Below are positions 23,048 to 31,179 of a stretch of 64,000 nucleotides of DNA, piece after piece. The notes beneath the pieces were generated by a model that made no database searches, had not been told where the DNA came from, and was given only the letters and a program-made list of their open reading frames with translations. This DNA is from Rhizobiales bacterium Ga0077545 (GTDB taxonomy: Bacteria; Pseudomonadota; Alphaproteobacteria; Rhizobiales; Methylopilaceae), in NCBI GenBank assembly GCA_001464335.1, contig LNEV01000002.1, positions 124,001 to 188,000 on the forward strand, given 5' to 3'. A program made the position numbers and the translations under genes. Numbering within the stretch: the first letter of the stretch is position 1; every line of letters starts with the position of its first letter.

Positions 23048-24443
23048 CGCGGGGCAGGTCGCTCCGATCAGGATCCGGCCGCAGCCCGGGCCTCAGCTTC
23101 AGTTTCTCGCCAGCCCGGCCGATATCGCGATCTATGGCGGCGCGGCAGGTGGCGGCAAGACATGGGCGCTTCTGATGGAGCCGATGCGCCACGCTGCCAA
23201 CGGGCAGTTCGGCGCGGTGTTCTTCCGCAGGACGACGGTCCAGATCCGCAACGAAGGCGGTCTCTGGGACGAGAGTATGAAGGTTTACCCGCTTCTCGGC
23301 GGGGAGCCTCGTGAACACGTCCTGAACCATCGCTTCCCTTCGGGAGCCTCTGTCACCTTCGCCCATCTTGAGCACGACAAGACCGTGCTCGGATATCAGG
23401 GCTCCCAGATCCCGCTGCTCTGCTTCGATGAGCTGACGCATTTCAGCGCGAAGCAGTTCTGGTACATGGTCAGCCGCAATCGATCGATGTGCGGCGTCCG
23501 TCCCTACATCCGAGCGACCTGCAATCCCGATGCGGATAGCTGGGTTGCCGAGTTCATTTCATGGTGGATCGATCCCCAGAGCGGATATTCGATTCCCGAG
23601 CGTGCCGGTGTCCTTCGCTGGTTCGTGCGCGTCGGCGACAAGATCATCTGGGCAAACAGCCCGCTTGAACTCGCAGAATACAAGGTGCTGAACGAAGACG
23701 GCGTCATGGCGCCGATCCCGCCCAAGTCGGTCACGTTCATTCCGGCCAAGCTGACCGACAACCGCGCCCTGATGGCGGCGGACCCCGGTTACATGGCCAA
23801 TCTGATGGCGCTGCCGACGGTCGAGCGCGAACGTCTGCTCGGCGGCAACTGGAAGATCAGGGCGGCCGCAGGACTGCTATTTCAACGGGGCTGGTGCACG
23901 GTTGTCGATGCGGCGCCATCCGATATCCGATGGATGCGCGGCTGGGACTTGGCGGCGACGCCGAAGACCGAGAGCAACGATCCAGACTGGACGACAGGGA
24001 CCAAGATCGGCGCGACGCCGGACGGCCGGTTCTTCGTTGCGCATCATTGTCGGGACAGGCTATCTCCGAACGGTGTCGAGCGTCTGATCAAGAACACCGC
24101 GGATGCGGATGGGCGCCGCGTCGCGATCAGCCTTCCGCAGGATCCCGGCCAGGCTGGCAAGTCTCAGGTCCAATCCCTGACGAAGCTGCTGGTCGGCTTC
24201 AACGTCCGGTCATCGCCGGAGAGCGGCGACAAGATCACCCGGTTCTCGCCGTTCTCGGCGCAGGCCGAGGCGGGCAACGTCTTCGTGGTCAAAGGACCGT
24301 GGAACGAAGACTGGTTCAACGAACTCGAAGGCTTTCCCGAGGGCGCGCATGACGACGACGCCGACAGCACGTCGCGCGCGTTCAATGCGCTCCTCGACAA
24401 GACCTTCAAATACGGAATGCTGGGAGGCGGCGTAATCGGATGA
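23034..24443 (+). CDS. terL: Phage terminase large subunit
   Basis: A 469-residue packaging motor. Walker A is GGAAGGGKT at residues 35-43, Walker B is LLCFDELTH near residue 128, and the coupling region SRNRSMCGVRPYIRATCNPD follows. The C-terminal RNase H-like nuclease begins around RGWDLAATPKTES and continues to DDDADSTSRAFNALL. It packages DNA into the prohead with ATP and cuts the concatemer. The overlap with DUF2280 and the 4-base overlap with the portal gene (ATGA) show a coupled packaging operon. Confidence 0.93.
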   Translation: MGADNAGQVAPIRIRPQPGPQLQFLASPADIAIYGGAAGGGKTWALLMEPMRHAANGQFGAVFFRRTTVQIRNEGGLWDESMKVYPLLGGEPREHVLNHRFPSGASVTFAHLEHDKTVLGYQGSQIPLLCFDELTHFSAKQFWYMVSRNRSMCGVRPYIRATCNPDADSWVAEFISWWIDPQSGYSIPERAGVLRWFVRVGDKIIWANSPLELAEYKVLNEDGVMAPIPPKSVTFIPAKLTDNRALMAADPGYMANLMALPTVERERLLGGNWKIRAAAGLLFQRGWCTVVDAAPSDIRWMRGWDLAATPKTESNDPDWTTGTKIGATPDGRFFVAHHCRDRLSPNGVERLIKNTADADGRRVAISLPQDPGQAGKSQVQSLTKLLVGFNVRSSPESGDKITRFSPFSAQAEAGNVFVVKGPWNEDWFNELEGFPEGAHDDDADSTSRAFNALLDKTFKYGMLGGGVIG

Positions 24444-26323
24444 TGTTGTTCGACTCCCTGAAGAGCTTCGTCGGCGGCCTCGGTACGGCCAAGGACAAAT
24501 CCGCAAGCCTCGGCTTCGATCTGCAATTGCTTGATCAAACCACCCTGAGCGCGATGCATCGCTCGGATTGGCTCTCGCGCAAGATCGTCGACATCATTCC
24601 GAACGACATGACGCGCGAATGGCGCGACTGGCAGGCCAAGCCGAAGCAGATCGAGGAGATCGAGGAGTTCGAAGCCTCGACCCTGATCAATGTCCAGATC
24701 AAGGTAAATTCCGCGCTCCAGCGGGCGCGTCTTTACGGCGGCGCTGCGATCTTCCTCGGCATGAAGGATGGACGGCCGCAGGAAGAACTCGACATCGAGC
24801 GCGTCGAGAAGGGCGACCTGCAATATCTGCACGTCCTCAACCGCTACGATGTCACGCCCGGCGAAATCGAGCGCGACGTCACGTCCATCTATTACGGCCA
24901 GCCCAAACATTACGACGTGCGCGGCAGCAACGGATCGACGGCACAGGTTCATCCCTCGCGGATGATCCGCTTCATCGGCGCGCCGATCCTCGATGAAACA
25001 GTCGCGGCGGCAGACGGCTGGGGCGACAGCGTCCTGCAGGTCATCTACGACGCTGTTCGGAACGCGGCTTCCGCGCAAGGTCATGTCGCCGGGCTGATCC
25101 CGGAAGCCAAGACGGATGTGATCTACATCCCGGGGCTCTCCGACTTCCTGAAGGACAAGGGCAACGAAAAGCTTCTGACCGATCGTTTTGCTTACGCCAG
25201 CACGATGAAGTCGATGTTCAACATGATGCTCCTCGAGGGCAACGGGGCGAACGGCGATACGGCGGCGGGCGAGAAGTGGGAGCAGAAGCAGATCAATTTC
25301 GCGCAGCTTCCCGAACTGATGCGGCAGTTCCTGCAGATCGCATCGGGCGCGGCCGACATCCCGGTCACGCGGCTTCTCGGTGAAAGCCCGTCCGGACTGA
25401 ATGCGACCGGCAAGTCGGACCTGCAAAACTATTACGACAACATCGCCGCGCGCCAGCGGACCGAGATGCAGCCGGCACTGCATCGGCTTGATGAGGTGCT
25501 GATCCGCAGCGCGCTCGGCGAGCGCGATCCGGACATTCACTACGCCTGGGCGGCGCTCTGGGGTCTCTCCGACAAGGAGAAAGCCGACATCTTCAAGATC
25601 AAGGCCGACGCGGCGCGCGCCATCGCCGGATCGAACGGACAGTTCCCGCTGATGCCGGTCGAAGCGCTGTCGGATTCGCTGGTCAATGCCTTCGTCGAGG
25701 ACGGATCGTTGCCTGGTCTCGAAGCCGCGATCAAGAAGTATGGCACGCTCGCCGAGAACGGGCCGGATGAAGACGACGTCGAGCCCGCGACGACACCGGC
25801 AGCCAATGCCAATGAGCCCGCAGCGGATCGCAGGCGAGCCGCGAATGACGCCCAGCCCCGCACGCTGTATGTGCGTCGCGACGTCCTAAACGCCGTCGAC
25901 ATCATCGCATGGGCAAAAGAGCAGGGCTTCGAAACGACGCTGCCCGCCGACGACATGCACGTCACCATCGCCTTCAGCCGCACGGCCATCGACTGGATGA
26001 AGGTCGGCGAAAGCTGGGCCTTCGGGGACGGGAAGGGGACGCTCACGGTCAACCCCGGCGGCCCGCGCATGATGGAGAAGTTCGGCCGCGCGAACGTGCT
26101 GCTGTTCTCGTCGTCGGAACTTGCTTGGCGTCACATGGCCATCCGCGAGGCTGGCGCGTCTTGGGATCACCCCGAGTATCAGCCGCACATCACCATCAGC
26201 TATGCCGCACCTGCTGGCCTCGATCTCGCGAAGGTTGAGCCGTACCGCGGCAAGATTGATCTCGGGCCGGAGATCTTTGCCGAGGTCAAAGAAGACTGGA
26301 GAGATAGGATCTACGAGGAGTAA
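24440..26323 (+). CDS. DUF1073 portal protein fused to an Acb1-like 2H phosphoesterase domain
   Basis: A 627-residue protein. Residues about 1-430 are the DUF1073 portal (SDWLSRKIVDIIPNDMTREW, TRLLGESPSGLNATGKSDLQNYYD), the dodecameric DNA gate of the head. After a Pro/Ala/Asp linker, residues about 474-627 form a second domain with two H-x-T motifs, DDMHVTIAFSR (His507) and QPHITISYA (His583). This is the hallmark of 2H phosphoesterases and the Acb1 anti-CBASS family, which cleaves cyclic oligonucleotide signals. LYVRRDVLNAVDIIAWAKEQ is the domain's first strand-helix. Both catalytic pairs are intact, so activity is expected. Whether the fused domain is virion-bound or released is unknown. 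Confidence 0.88.
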   Translation: MMLFDSLKSFVGGLGTAKDKSASLGFDLQLLDQTTLSAMHRSDWLSRKIVDIIPNDMTREWRDWQAKPKQIEEIEEFEASTLINVQIKVNSALQRARLYGGAAIFLGMKDGRPQEELDIERVEKGDLQYLHVLNRYDVTPGEIERDVTSIYYGQPKHYDVRGSNGSTAQVHPSRMIRFIGAPILDETVAAADGWGDSVLQVIYDAVRNAASAQGHVAGLIPEAKTDVIYIPGLSDFLKDKGNEKLLTDRFAYASTMKSMFNMMLLEGNGANGDTAAGEKWEQKQINFAQLPELMRQFLQIASGAADIPVTRLLGESPSGLNATGKSDLQNYYDNIAARQRTEMQPALHRLDEVLIRSALGERDPDIHYAWAALWGLSDKEKADIFKIKADAARAIAGSNGQFPLMPVEALSDSLVNAFVEDGSLPGLEAAIKKYGTLAENGPDEDDVEPATTPAANANEPAADRRRAANDAQPRTLYVRRDVLNAVDIIAWAKEQGFETTLPADDMHVTIAFSRTAIDWMKVGESWAFGDGKGTLTVNPGGPRMMEKFGRANVLLFSSSELAWRHMAIREAGASWDHPEYQPHITISYAAPAGLDLAKVEPYRGKIDLGPEIFAEVKEDWRDRIYEE

Positions 26324-26328
26324 TGCCC

Positions 26329-26943
26329 TTATGTTTTGGGCAGTTGCGGTAACCGGTAGCCACCCTCCGTACTGATCTCTTCAACCCGCCATTGTTCTCC
26401 CGTTTCTTCAAGGCGTTTGTTGATCCAGCGGATAGGGACGATGTCCACGCCAGCTTCAATGACGGGTATCTCCTGCGGGAAGGCGAGTAAATACTCACTG
26501 CGAAACATGGCGAGTAAACCCAGTCGGCGATCAAATTCGGGGTGATTGGCCCCGGCGCCTCCGTAGCCAATGTGCCAAGTATCTGTCGGCATATTCAATC
26601 TTTCGCCTTGGCTGAGAGTGCGCCGACCTCCGCGCCCGTTGTGTTCTCCGGCGTTTCCACCGTCTCCGCCGCGGGCGAAGCTGAAGTCTCCTTCAACCTC
26701 AGCGTGGCCACCGTCTCCTCCTGGACCCACGCCGCCCCGTCCACCTGATCCACCGACAGCGCCGCTGCGTGTACCCCGAACAGATGCTGAGCCTCCCTTC
26801 CCCCCGGCGAATGTTCGAACAACCTGACGCCTGATCCGATGGCGGAAAAGCCACGACAGTATGCCGCCGATGGTCACCACTATCAGGCCGCCAACTACTT
26901 CGTTGGAGATGTCCGCGATTGAAAGCGGAAGAAAATCAAGCAT
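26329..26943 (-). CDS. Membrane-anchored Gly-rich moron protein, unknown function
   Basis: A 204-residue protein with one N-terminal transmembrane helix (VVGGLIVVTIGGILSWLF, about residues 16-34) and a basic stop. A Gly-rich low-complexity region follows (about residues 47-108, GGRGGVGPGGDGGHAEVEGD) and then a compact C-terminal domain (FDRRLGLLAMFRSEYLLAFP, IRWINKRLEETGEQWRVEE). ATG 26943 has AGGGAGGAC. It is inserted antisense between the portal and protease genes, 6 bases from the portal stop. Single genes in reverse within structural operons are typically lysogen-expressed and often alter immunity or the envelope; here that is inference. Confidence 0.7.
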   Translation of the reverse strand: MLDFLPLSIADISNEVVGGLIVVTIGGILSWLFRHRIRRQVVRTFAGGKGGSASVRGTRSGAVGGSGGRGGVGPGGDGGHAEVEGDFSFARGGDGGNAGEHNGRGGRRTLSQGERLNMPTDTWHIGYGGAGANHPEFDRRLGLLAMFRSEYLLAFPQEIPVIEAGVDIVPIRWINKRLEETGEQWRVEEISTEGGYRLPQLPKT

Positions 26944-26982
26944 CCCAGTCCTCCCTTTCCGATCTCGATAGCAGGTTCAGCA

Positions 26983-28143
26983 ATGCAATTCACTGACCGC
27001 ATGGCGTTGGACGGAAAGCTTCGCCGAACTAAGGAAGGATATGCCGTCACCTCGGCGCGCGTTGCCCGCGGCGGCAACGTGCAGGCCTATCGGGGCACCG
27101 AGCTCGGCATTGCCGACAAGGAAGTCATCCGCGTCTACCGGCCGGAGGAAGAGGTGTTCAAGCGCGATGCGCTCGCCTCTTACGCCGGTGCGCCGATCAC
27201 GCTACGACACCCGGCCCAGCCGGTGAACGCTGAAAACTGGAAGGATCTCGCGATGGGCGAGGTCGGCGATGAGGTCGTGCGCGACGGCGAATTCGTCCGC
27301 GTCCCCATGATGCTGCGCGATGTCTTTGCGATCGCCGCCGTCGAGACCGGCGTGTCAGAACTCTCGATGGGCTACGACGCCGATCTGACCATCAAGGACG
27401 GCGTGTCGCCTGCGGGCGATGCATACGACGCCGTCATGACGAATTTCCGCATGAACCATGTCGCGCTTGTCGAACGCGCGCGGGGCGGATCTCAGCTTTG
27501 TATCGGCGACGGTGCGAAGGAATGGGGCATCGCCCCGGTCATCACTGACCATCTTCCCGAAAAGGAAAAACCAATGACGCTCAAGACGGTTACCGTCGAT
27601 GGCATCCCGATTGAAGTGACCGATCAGGGCGCCACCGTAATTGCCACGCTTCAGGCGCGCATCGCTGATGCTGCCGCGAAGCATACCGCCGAGATGGCAG
27701 CGAGTGCTGCTGCGCTCGCTGCTAAGGACGCGGACCTCGCCAAGAAGGACGCCGAGATCGACGGCCTGAAGGGCAAGGTTCTGTCGGATGCCGACCTCGA
27801 CAAGCGCGTCGCGGGTCGCGCCGATCTGATCGCCACGGCGAAGACCATCGCCAAGGACGTGAAGACCGAAGGCCTTTCCGATGCCGACATTCGCAAGGCG
27901 ACGGTTCGCGCCGTGCTCGGCGATGCCGCGCTCGAGGGCAAGGCCGATGCCTACATCGACGCCCGCTTCGAGATCCTCGCCGAGGACGCGAAGAAGGGCG
28001 GCGGCTCCAACGATCCGTTCCGCACCGTGGTGCAGAACGGCATCCAAACCAACGACAGCCGGGGCGAGCCTGACAAGGCCTATGCCGGCATGGTCTCCAA
28101 TCTCACCGACGCCTGGAAGGGCGAAACCAAGGGAGCTGCCTGA
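26983..28143 (+). CDS. DUF2213 prohead protease/scaffold protein
   Basis: A 386-residue head-maturation protein. The N-terminal DUF2213 domain (about residues 1-170, with GAPITLRHPAQPVNAENWKD and MNHVALVERARGG) is the protease-like part. The C-terminal half is a coiled coil (residues about 215-262) plus helical tail, the normal scaffold arrangement. DUF2213 genes sit between portal and capsid in this phage group. An internal ATG at 27574 with AAAAGG upstream could give a separate scaffold from the same frame. Confidence 0.82.
   Translation: MQFTDRMALDGKLRRTKEGYAVTSARVARGGNVQAYRGTELGIADKEVIRVYRPEEEVFKRDALASYAGAPITLRHPAQPVNAENWKDLAMGEVGDEVVRDGEFVRVPMMLRDVFAIAAVETGVSELSMGYDADLTIKDGVSPAGDAYDAVMTNFRMNHVALVERARGGSQLCIGDGAKEWGIAPVITDHLPEKEKPMTLKTVTVDGIPIEVTDQGATVIATLQARIADAAAKHTAEMAASAAALAAKDADLAKKDAEIDGLKGKVLSDADLDKRVAGRADLIATAKTIAKDVKTEGLSDADIRKATVRAVLGDAALEGKADAYIDARFEILAEDAKKGGGSNDPFRTVVQNGIQTNDSRGEPDKAYAGMVSNLTDAWKGETKGAA
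27574..28143 (+). other. Possible internal start for a nested scaffold protein
   Basis: Inside the DUF2213 gene, ATG 27574 follows AAAAGGAAAAACC at good spacing, exactly where the protease domain ends. Translation here would yield a 189-residue scaffold made of a short beta segment, coiled coil and helical tail. Lambda C/Nu3 and related phages use the same trick. No direct proof in this sequence. Confidence 0.35.
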
Positions 28144-28580
28144 TGCCTCCGGTCCAGACCACTTACGCCGCAACCCATGCCGCGGCTCTCGAAGGCATGG
28201 TCGCCAACTCCGAGCCCAGCGTCATCGTCTCCCGCACCGTGGAAGACGCGGAAGGCCTCGGCTTCGGCAAGGTCGCCGTTCTCGGCGACACCGACAACTC
28301 GGTCACGGATGCGGAGGCCACGAAGAATTTCGAAGGCATCGCCGTGCTCGACCCGACGCAGCCCGCCGACACGTACGCACAGTACTCGACGGCTGCGATC
28401 ATGAAGAAGGGCATCATCTGGGTGCAGGCCTCCGTGGCCGTCGCCAAGGGTGATCCGGTCTACTTCGTGCCCGCCACCGGCGTCCTGACCAACGTCTCGA
28501 CGTCGAACACCCTTATCGCGAACGCGTCTTGGGACAGCAGCACGGGCGCTGCTGGTCTGGCCAAGCTCCGCCTCGCTTAA
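28143..28580 (+). CDS. DUF2190-type capsid cement (decoration) protein
   Basis: A 145-residue beta-rich protein (SVIVSRTVEDAEGLGFGKVA, GIIWVQASVAVAKGDPVYFV) of the DUF2190 kind that binds outside the capsid and stabilises it after expansion. It sits directly before the major capsid gene and shares one base with the protease-scaffold stop (TGATG). Expected in many copies per virion. Confidence 0.82.
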   Translation: MPPVQTTYAATHAAALEGMVANSEPSVIVSRTVEDAEGLGFGKVAVLGDTDNSVTDAEATKNFEGIAVLDPTQPADTYAQYSTAAIMKKGIIWVQASVAVAKGDPVYFVPATGVLTNVSTSNTLIANASWDSSTGAAGLAKLRLA

Positions 28581-28598
28581 CCCCAGGAGCGATCCTCA

Positions 28599-29549
28599 AT
28601 GAATATGCACGTGCATGACGCTCCTCAGCGGGCGCTTGGGTTCCTGATCCAGCAGGCAACGCTCATCGAGCCGACGGTCTATCAGCTCCGGTATCAGGAC
28701 ATTCAGTATCCGTCCCTGATCCCGGTCGACACCTCGGCACCGGATTGGATCAATTCCGTCACCTACTTCTCGGGCGACGCCGTCGGCGCCGCTCAGTGGT
28801 TCAGCGGCAAGGCGCAGGATGTCCCGAACGCCGAACTGCTGCGCGAGAAGTTCGAGAGCACCGTGTCGATGGCCGCGATTGGCTATCGCTACGATCTCGA
28901 AGAGCTGGGCAAGGCCATGATGCTCAGCATGAACCTGTCGGCCGACAAGGCGACGGCGGCGCGCCGCATCTCCGAAGAGTTCATCGATAGGGTGGCTCTG
29001 GTTGGCGATGCGACGAAGGGCATGGTCGGCCTGGTGAACAACCCGAACGTGACGGCGACGACGGCTCCGGCCGACGGCACCGGCTCGGCGACGACTTTTG
29101 CCAGCAAGACGCCCGATCAGGTTCTCCGCGACGTCAACGGGGTCCTAACCGGCGTCTTCACCGGCACGCTCGGCACGGAGATCGCGGACACGCTGCTGCT
29201 TTCCTACAGCGTGCTCCTCGACCTCTCGACCCGCCGCATCGACGCGGTGAACCAGACGACCATTCTCGAATGGATCGAACGGAACAACATCTACACGCGG
29301 ACCACGGGCAACGCCCTGACCATCCGCGGCGTCTTTGGCTACCTCGACACGGCCGGCGCGTCCTCGACCAAACGTATGGTCGCGTATCGCCGCTCGCCCG
29401 AAGTGCTGAAGATGCACGTCCCGATGCCGTTCCGCTTCCTTCCTGCGTGGCAGGTCGGGCCGATCCTCTTCGAGGTTCCCGGCATCTTCCGTCTCGGCGG
29501 CGTCGACATCCGTCGCCCGAAGTCGGTTCGCTACCTCGACGGCATCTGA
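28599..29549 (+). CDS. Major capsid protein (DUF2184 family)
   Basis: A 316-residue HK97-fold capsid protein of the DUF2184 family. Signatures include WINSVTYFSGDAVGAAQWFS, TVSMAAIGYRYDLEELGKAM, the spine-helix region ATAARRISEEFIDRVALVGD and the C-terminal MPFRFLPAWQVGPILFEVPG followed by GGVDIRRPKSVRYLDGI. It follows the cement gene by 18 bases with CAGGAGCG as ribosome site. The order portal - protease - cement - capsid is standard for this group. Confidence 0.88.
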   Translation: MNMHVHDAPQRALGFLIQQATLIEPTVYQLRYQDIQYPSLIPVDTSAPDWINSVTYFSGDAVGAAQWFSGKAQDVPNAELLREKFESTVSMAAIGYRYDLEELGKAMMLSMNLSADKATAARRISEEFIDRVALVGDATKGMVGLVNNPNVTATTAPADGTGSATTFASKTPDQVLRDVNGVLTGVFTGTLGTEIADTLLLSYSVLLDLSTRRIDAVNQTTILEWIERNNIYTRTTGNALTIRGVFGYLDTAGASSTKRMVAYRRSPEVLKMHVPMPFRFLPAWQVGPILFEVPGIFRLGGVDIRRPKSVRYLDGI

Positions 29550-29606
29550 GGTCTGGGCGGCCGGGAAACCGGCCGCTCTCTCCATCCAGCGAACAAGGAA
29601 CCTCCG

Positions 29607-30125
29607 ATGAAAATCACGAACATCATGCCGGGTCCGCGCGGCATCACGACGATCAATGGCCCGATCCTCATCGAGGCACGCCAGACCGTCGAAGCGGACA
29701 TCACTGTTTCCGAATTCAACGTCGCCAAGGCAACGGGCTGGTTTGAGCTCGACGGCGATCCCGTTCCGGACGCGAAGCCTACGCAGGTTTCAGAGACGAT
29801 CCGCGTCTCGGTTGAAGATGCTGACGTCAAGAAGCTGGTCGAAAAGGAAACCGCTCCGCTCATCGATCAGCTTCGCGCAAAAGACGAAGAGCTCTCGACC
29901 GCTACTGCCAGGATCGTCGATCTTGAAGCTTCGGTGGCGGCCGGTGCCAGCACGGTCGACGCGCCGCTCGTTGCCAAGCACGCTGGCGGCGGCTCTTACA
30001 CGGTGTTCCGCGGCGAGCCCATCGAAGTTCTCGACAAGCTCACCAAGGAAGAAGCCGAGGCGTTCAACGCGCTCGACACCGAGGCGAAGGAAACGTTCGT
30101 CGCCGACAAAAAGGCCGCGGCCTGA
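29607..30125 (+). CDS. Head-associated protein of unknown function
   Basis: A 172-residue protein. The N-terminal 70 residues are beta-rich (GPRGITTINGPILIEARQTV). The middle is a helix (LIDQLRAKDEELSTATARIVD) and the C-terminus has VAKHAGGGSYTVFRGEPIEV followed by helices. It lies between the capsid gene and a strong terminator, suggesting a head component made at similar levels. No named family recognised. Confidence 0.65.
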   Translation: MKITNIMPGPRGITTINGPILIEARQTVEADITVSEFNVAKATGWFELDGDPVPDAKPTQVSETIRVSVEDADVKKLVEKETAPLIDQLRAKDEELSTATARIVDLEASVAAGASTVDAPLVAKHAGGGSYTVFRGEPIEVLDKLTKEEAEAFNALDTEAKETFVADKKAAA

Positions 30126-30134
30126 AAAGGAAAA

Positions 30135-30172
30135 GCCGTCACGCTGTGTGCATTTAGCGTGACGGCTTCCTT
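30135..30172 (+). terminator. Stem-loop terminator after the capsid block
   Basis: GCCGTCACGCT and its exact complement are separated by 10 bases, followed by TTCCTT. It lies 10 bases after the stop of the preceding gene. It would attenuate transcription between the highly expressed head genes and the connector and tail genes. Confidence 0.75.
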
Positions 30173-30253
30173 CAGCGGAATGGCTTGCTGGGGGCATACC
30201 CCGCTGAAGTCGCATTTTTTCGCATTGATCCCACCGAAATGAAAGAGCCCCCG

Positions 30254-30337
30254 ATGGCTGTTTTCGATATCCGCGTCTGGATCGTCGCCGCTGTTCTGTG
30301 GCTGCCTTTCGTGGCGCCGTTCTATTTCTTCGGGTGA
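30254..30337 (+). CDS. 27-residue membrane peptide
   Basis: A short frame (MAVFDIRVWIVAAVLWLPFV then APFYFFG) preceded by AAAGAG and ending 3 bases before the next gene. It encodes one hydrophobic helix. Its position right after the terminator and its close coupling support translation. Function unknown. Confidence 0.45.
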   Translation: MAVFDIRVWIVAAVLWLPFVAPFYFFG

Positions 30338-30340
30338 TGC

Positions 30341-30823
30341 ATGGCCGGATATGGTGACGATGGCGCCTTCACGGCGTGGCTTTCGGAAAATGGCTATACG
30401 CTTCCAGGCAGCGCTCCCGCACCTGCGATCTTGCGCTTGCGCGGAAGTCAGTACATCGACGCGACCTACGGCGCGCGGTTCAGCGGAACTCCCACCGGCG
30501 GCATCGATCAGCCTCGCGCATGGCCGCGCACCGGCGCCACGGCCTACGGCAATCCCATTGGCCCTGACGGCATCCCCGGTGCCGTCGTCATCTCCAGCTA
30601 TCACGCGGCTTGGCTCGAAGCTCAGAGCCCGGGAAGCCTGTCCGTTGTTGCAACGGAGAACGAGCGGCTGAAGCGAATGAAAGCCGGATCGGTCGAACTC
30701 GAATATGCAGACGGGTCGGGAACGGCCATCGCCGGTGCCGTCCCGATGTCCTCTGCCATCGAAGGGATGCTCGCTCCGCTTCTCGTCTCGTCGCGGCCGC
30801 TGCCCGCGGTTCTGGTGGTGTGA
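30341..30823 (+). CDS. DnaT-like head-tail connector protein
   Basis: A 160-residue protein with GSQYIDATYGARFSGTPTGG and GIPGAVVISSYHAAWLEAQS and a C-terminal SSRPLPAVLVV. It matches the phage DnaT-like ssDNA-binding protein family by layout; in structural operons these sit at the head completion/adaptor position. The name is historical; here an adaptor role fits the location between capsid and tail genes. It shares one base with the next start (TGATG). Confidence 0.7.
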   Translation: MAGYGDDGAFTAWLSENGYTLPGSAPAPAILRLRGSQYIDATYGARFSGTPTGGIDQPRAWPRTGATAYGNPIGPDGIPGAVVISSYHAAWLEAQSPGSLSVVATENERLKRMKAGSVELEYADGSGTAIAGAVPMSSAIEGMLAPLLVSSRPLPAVLVV

Positions 30824-31179
30824 TGGTTTCTCCGCTTGAAGGATCCATCGCCGCAACGATCGGCAAGGCGTTCGACAAGATCTCCTATGCCTGCACCGTC
30901 GCGCGCATATCGACGGGCAGCGGCGCGGCGCACAAGCCTGGCGCGGGGACCGCGACCGATTACGCATGTAAGGGCATGATCGATCAGTTCAGCACGCGAG
31001 AAATCGACGGAACGCTGATCCGTCTCGGCGACGTCAAGGTGCTGATACTCGCGACATCGCTGGCAACCGAGCCGAAGCCGGGCGACAAGGTGATGATCCG
31101 GGGCGAGACCTACAACGTCTGCGAACCGATCAGGACGGACCCGGCGAAAGCCGTCTGGGAACTGATCGGCCGGGCATGA
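30823..31179 (+). CDS. Head-tail joining (neck) protein
   Basis: A 118-residue protein with a beta-rich C-terminal half (IRLGDVKVLILATSLATEPK, PGDKVMIRGETYNVCEPIR) typical of head-closure or neck proteins. ATG 30823 overlaps the previous stop and its end overlaps the next gene by 4 bases. The frame extending back to 30610 is a shadow. Assigned by position and fold type rather than by a clear family match. Confidence 0.7.
   Translation: MVSPLEGSIAATIGKAFDKISYACTVARISTGSGAAHKPGAGTATDYACKGMIDQFSTREIDGTLIRLGDVKVLILATSLATEPKPGDKVMIRGETYNVCEPIRTDPAKAVWELIGRA

Noticed and set aside
24164..25540. 458-codon leftward frame under the terminase and portal
   Set aside because: Antisense shadow of two strongly supported genes.
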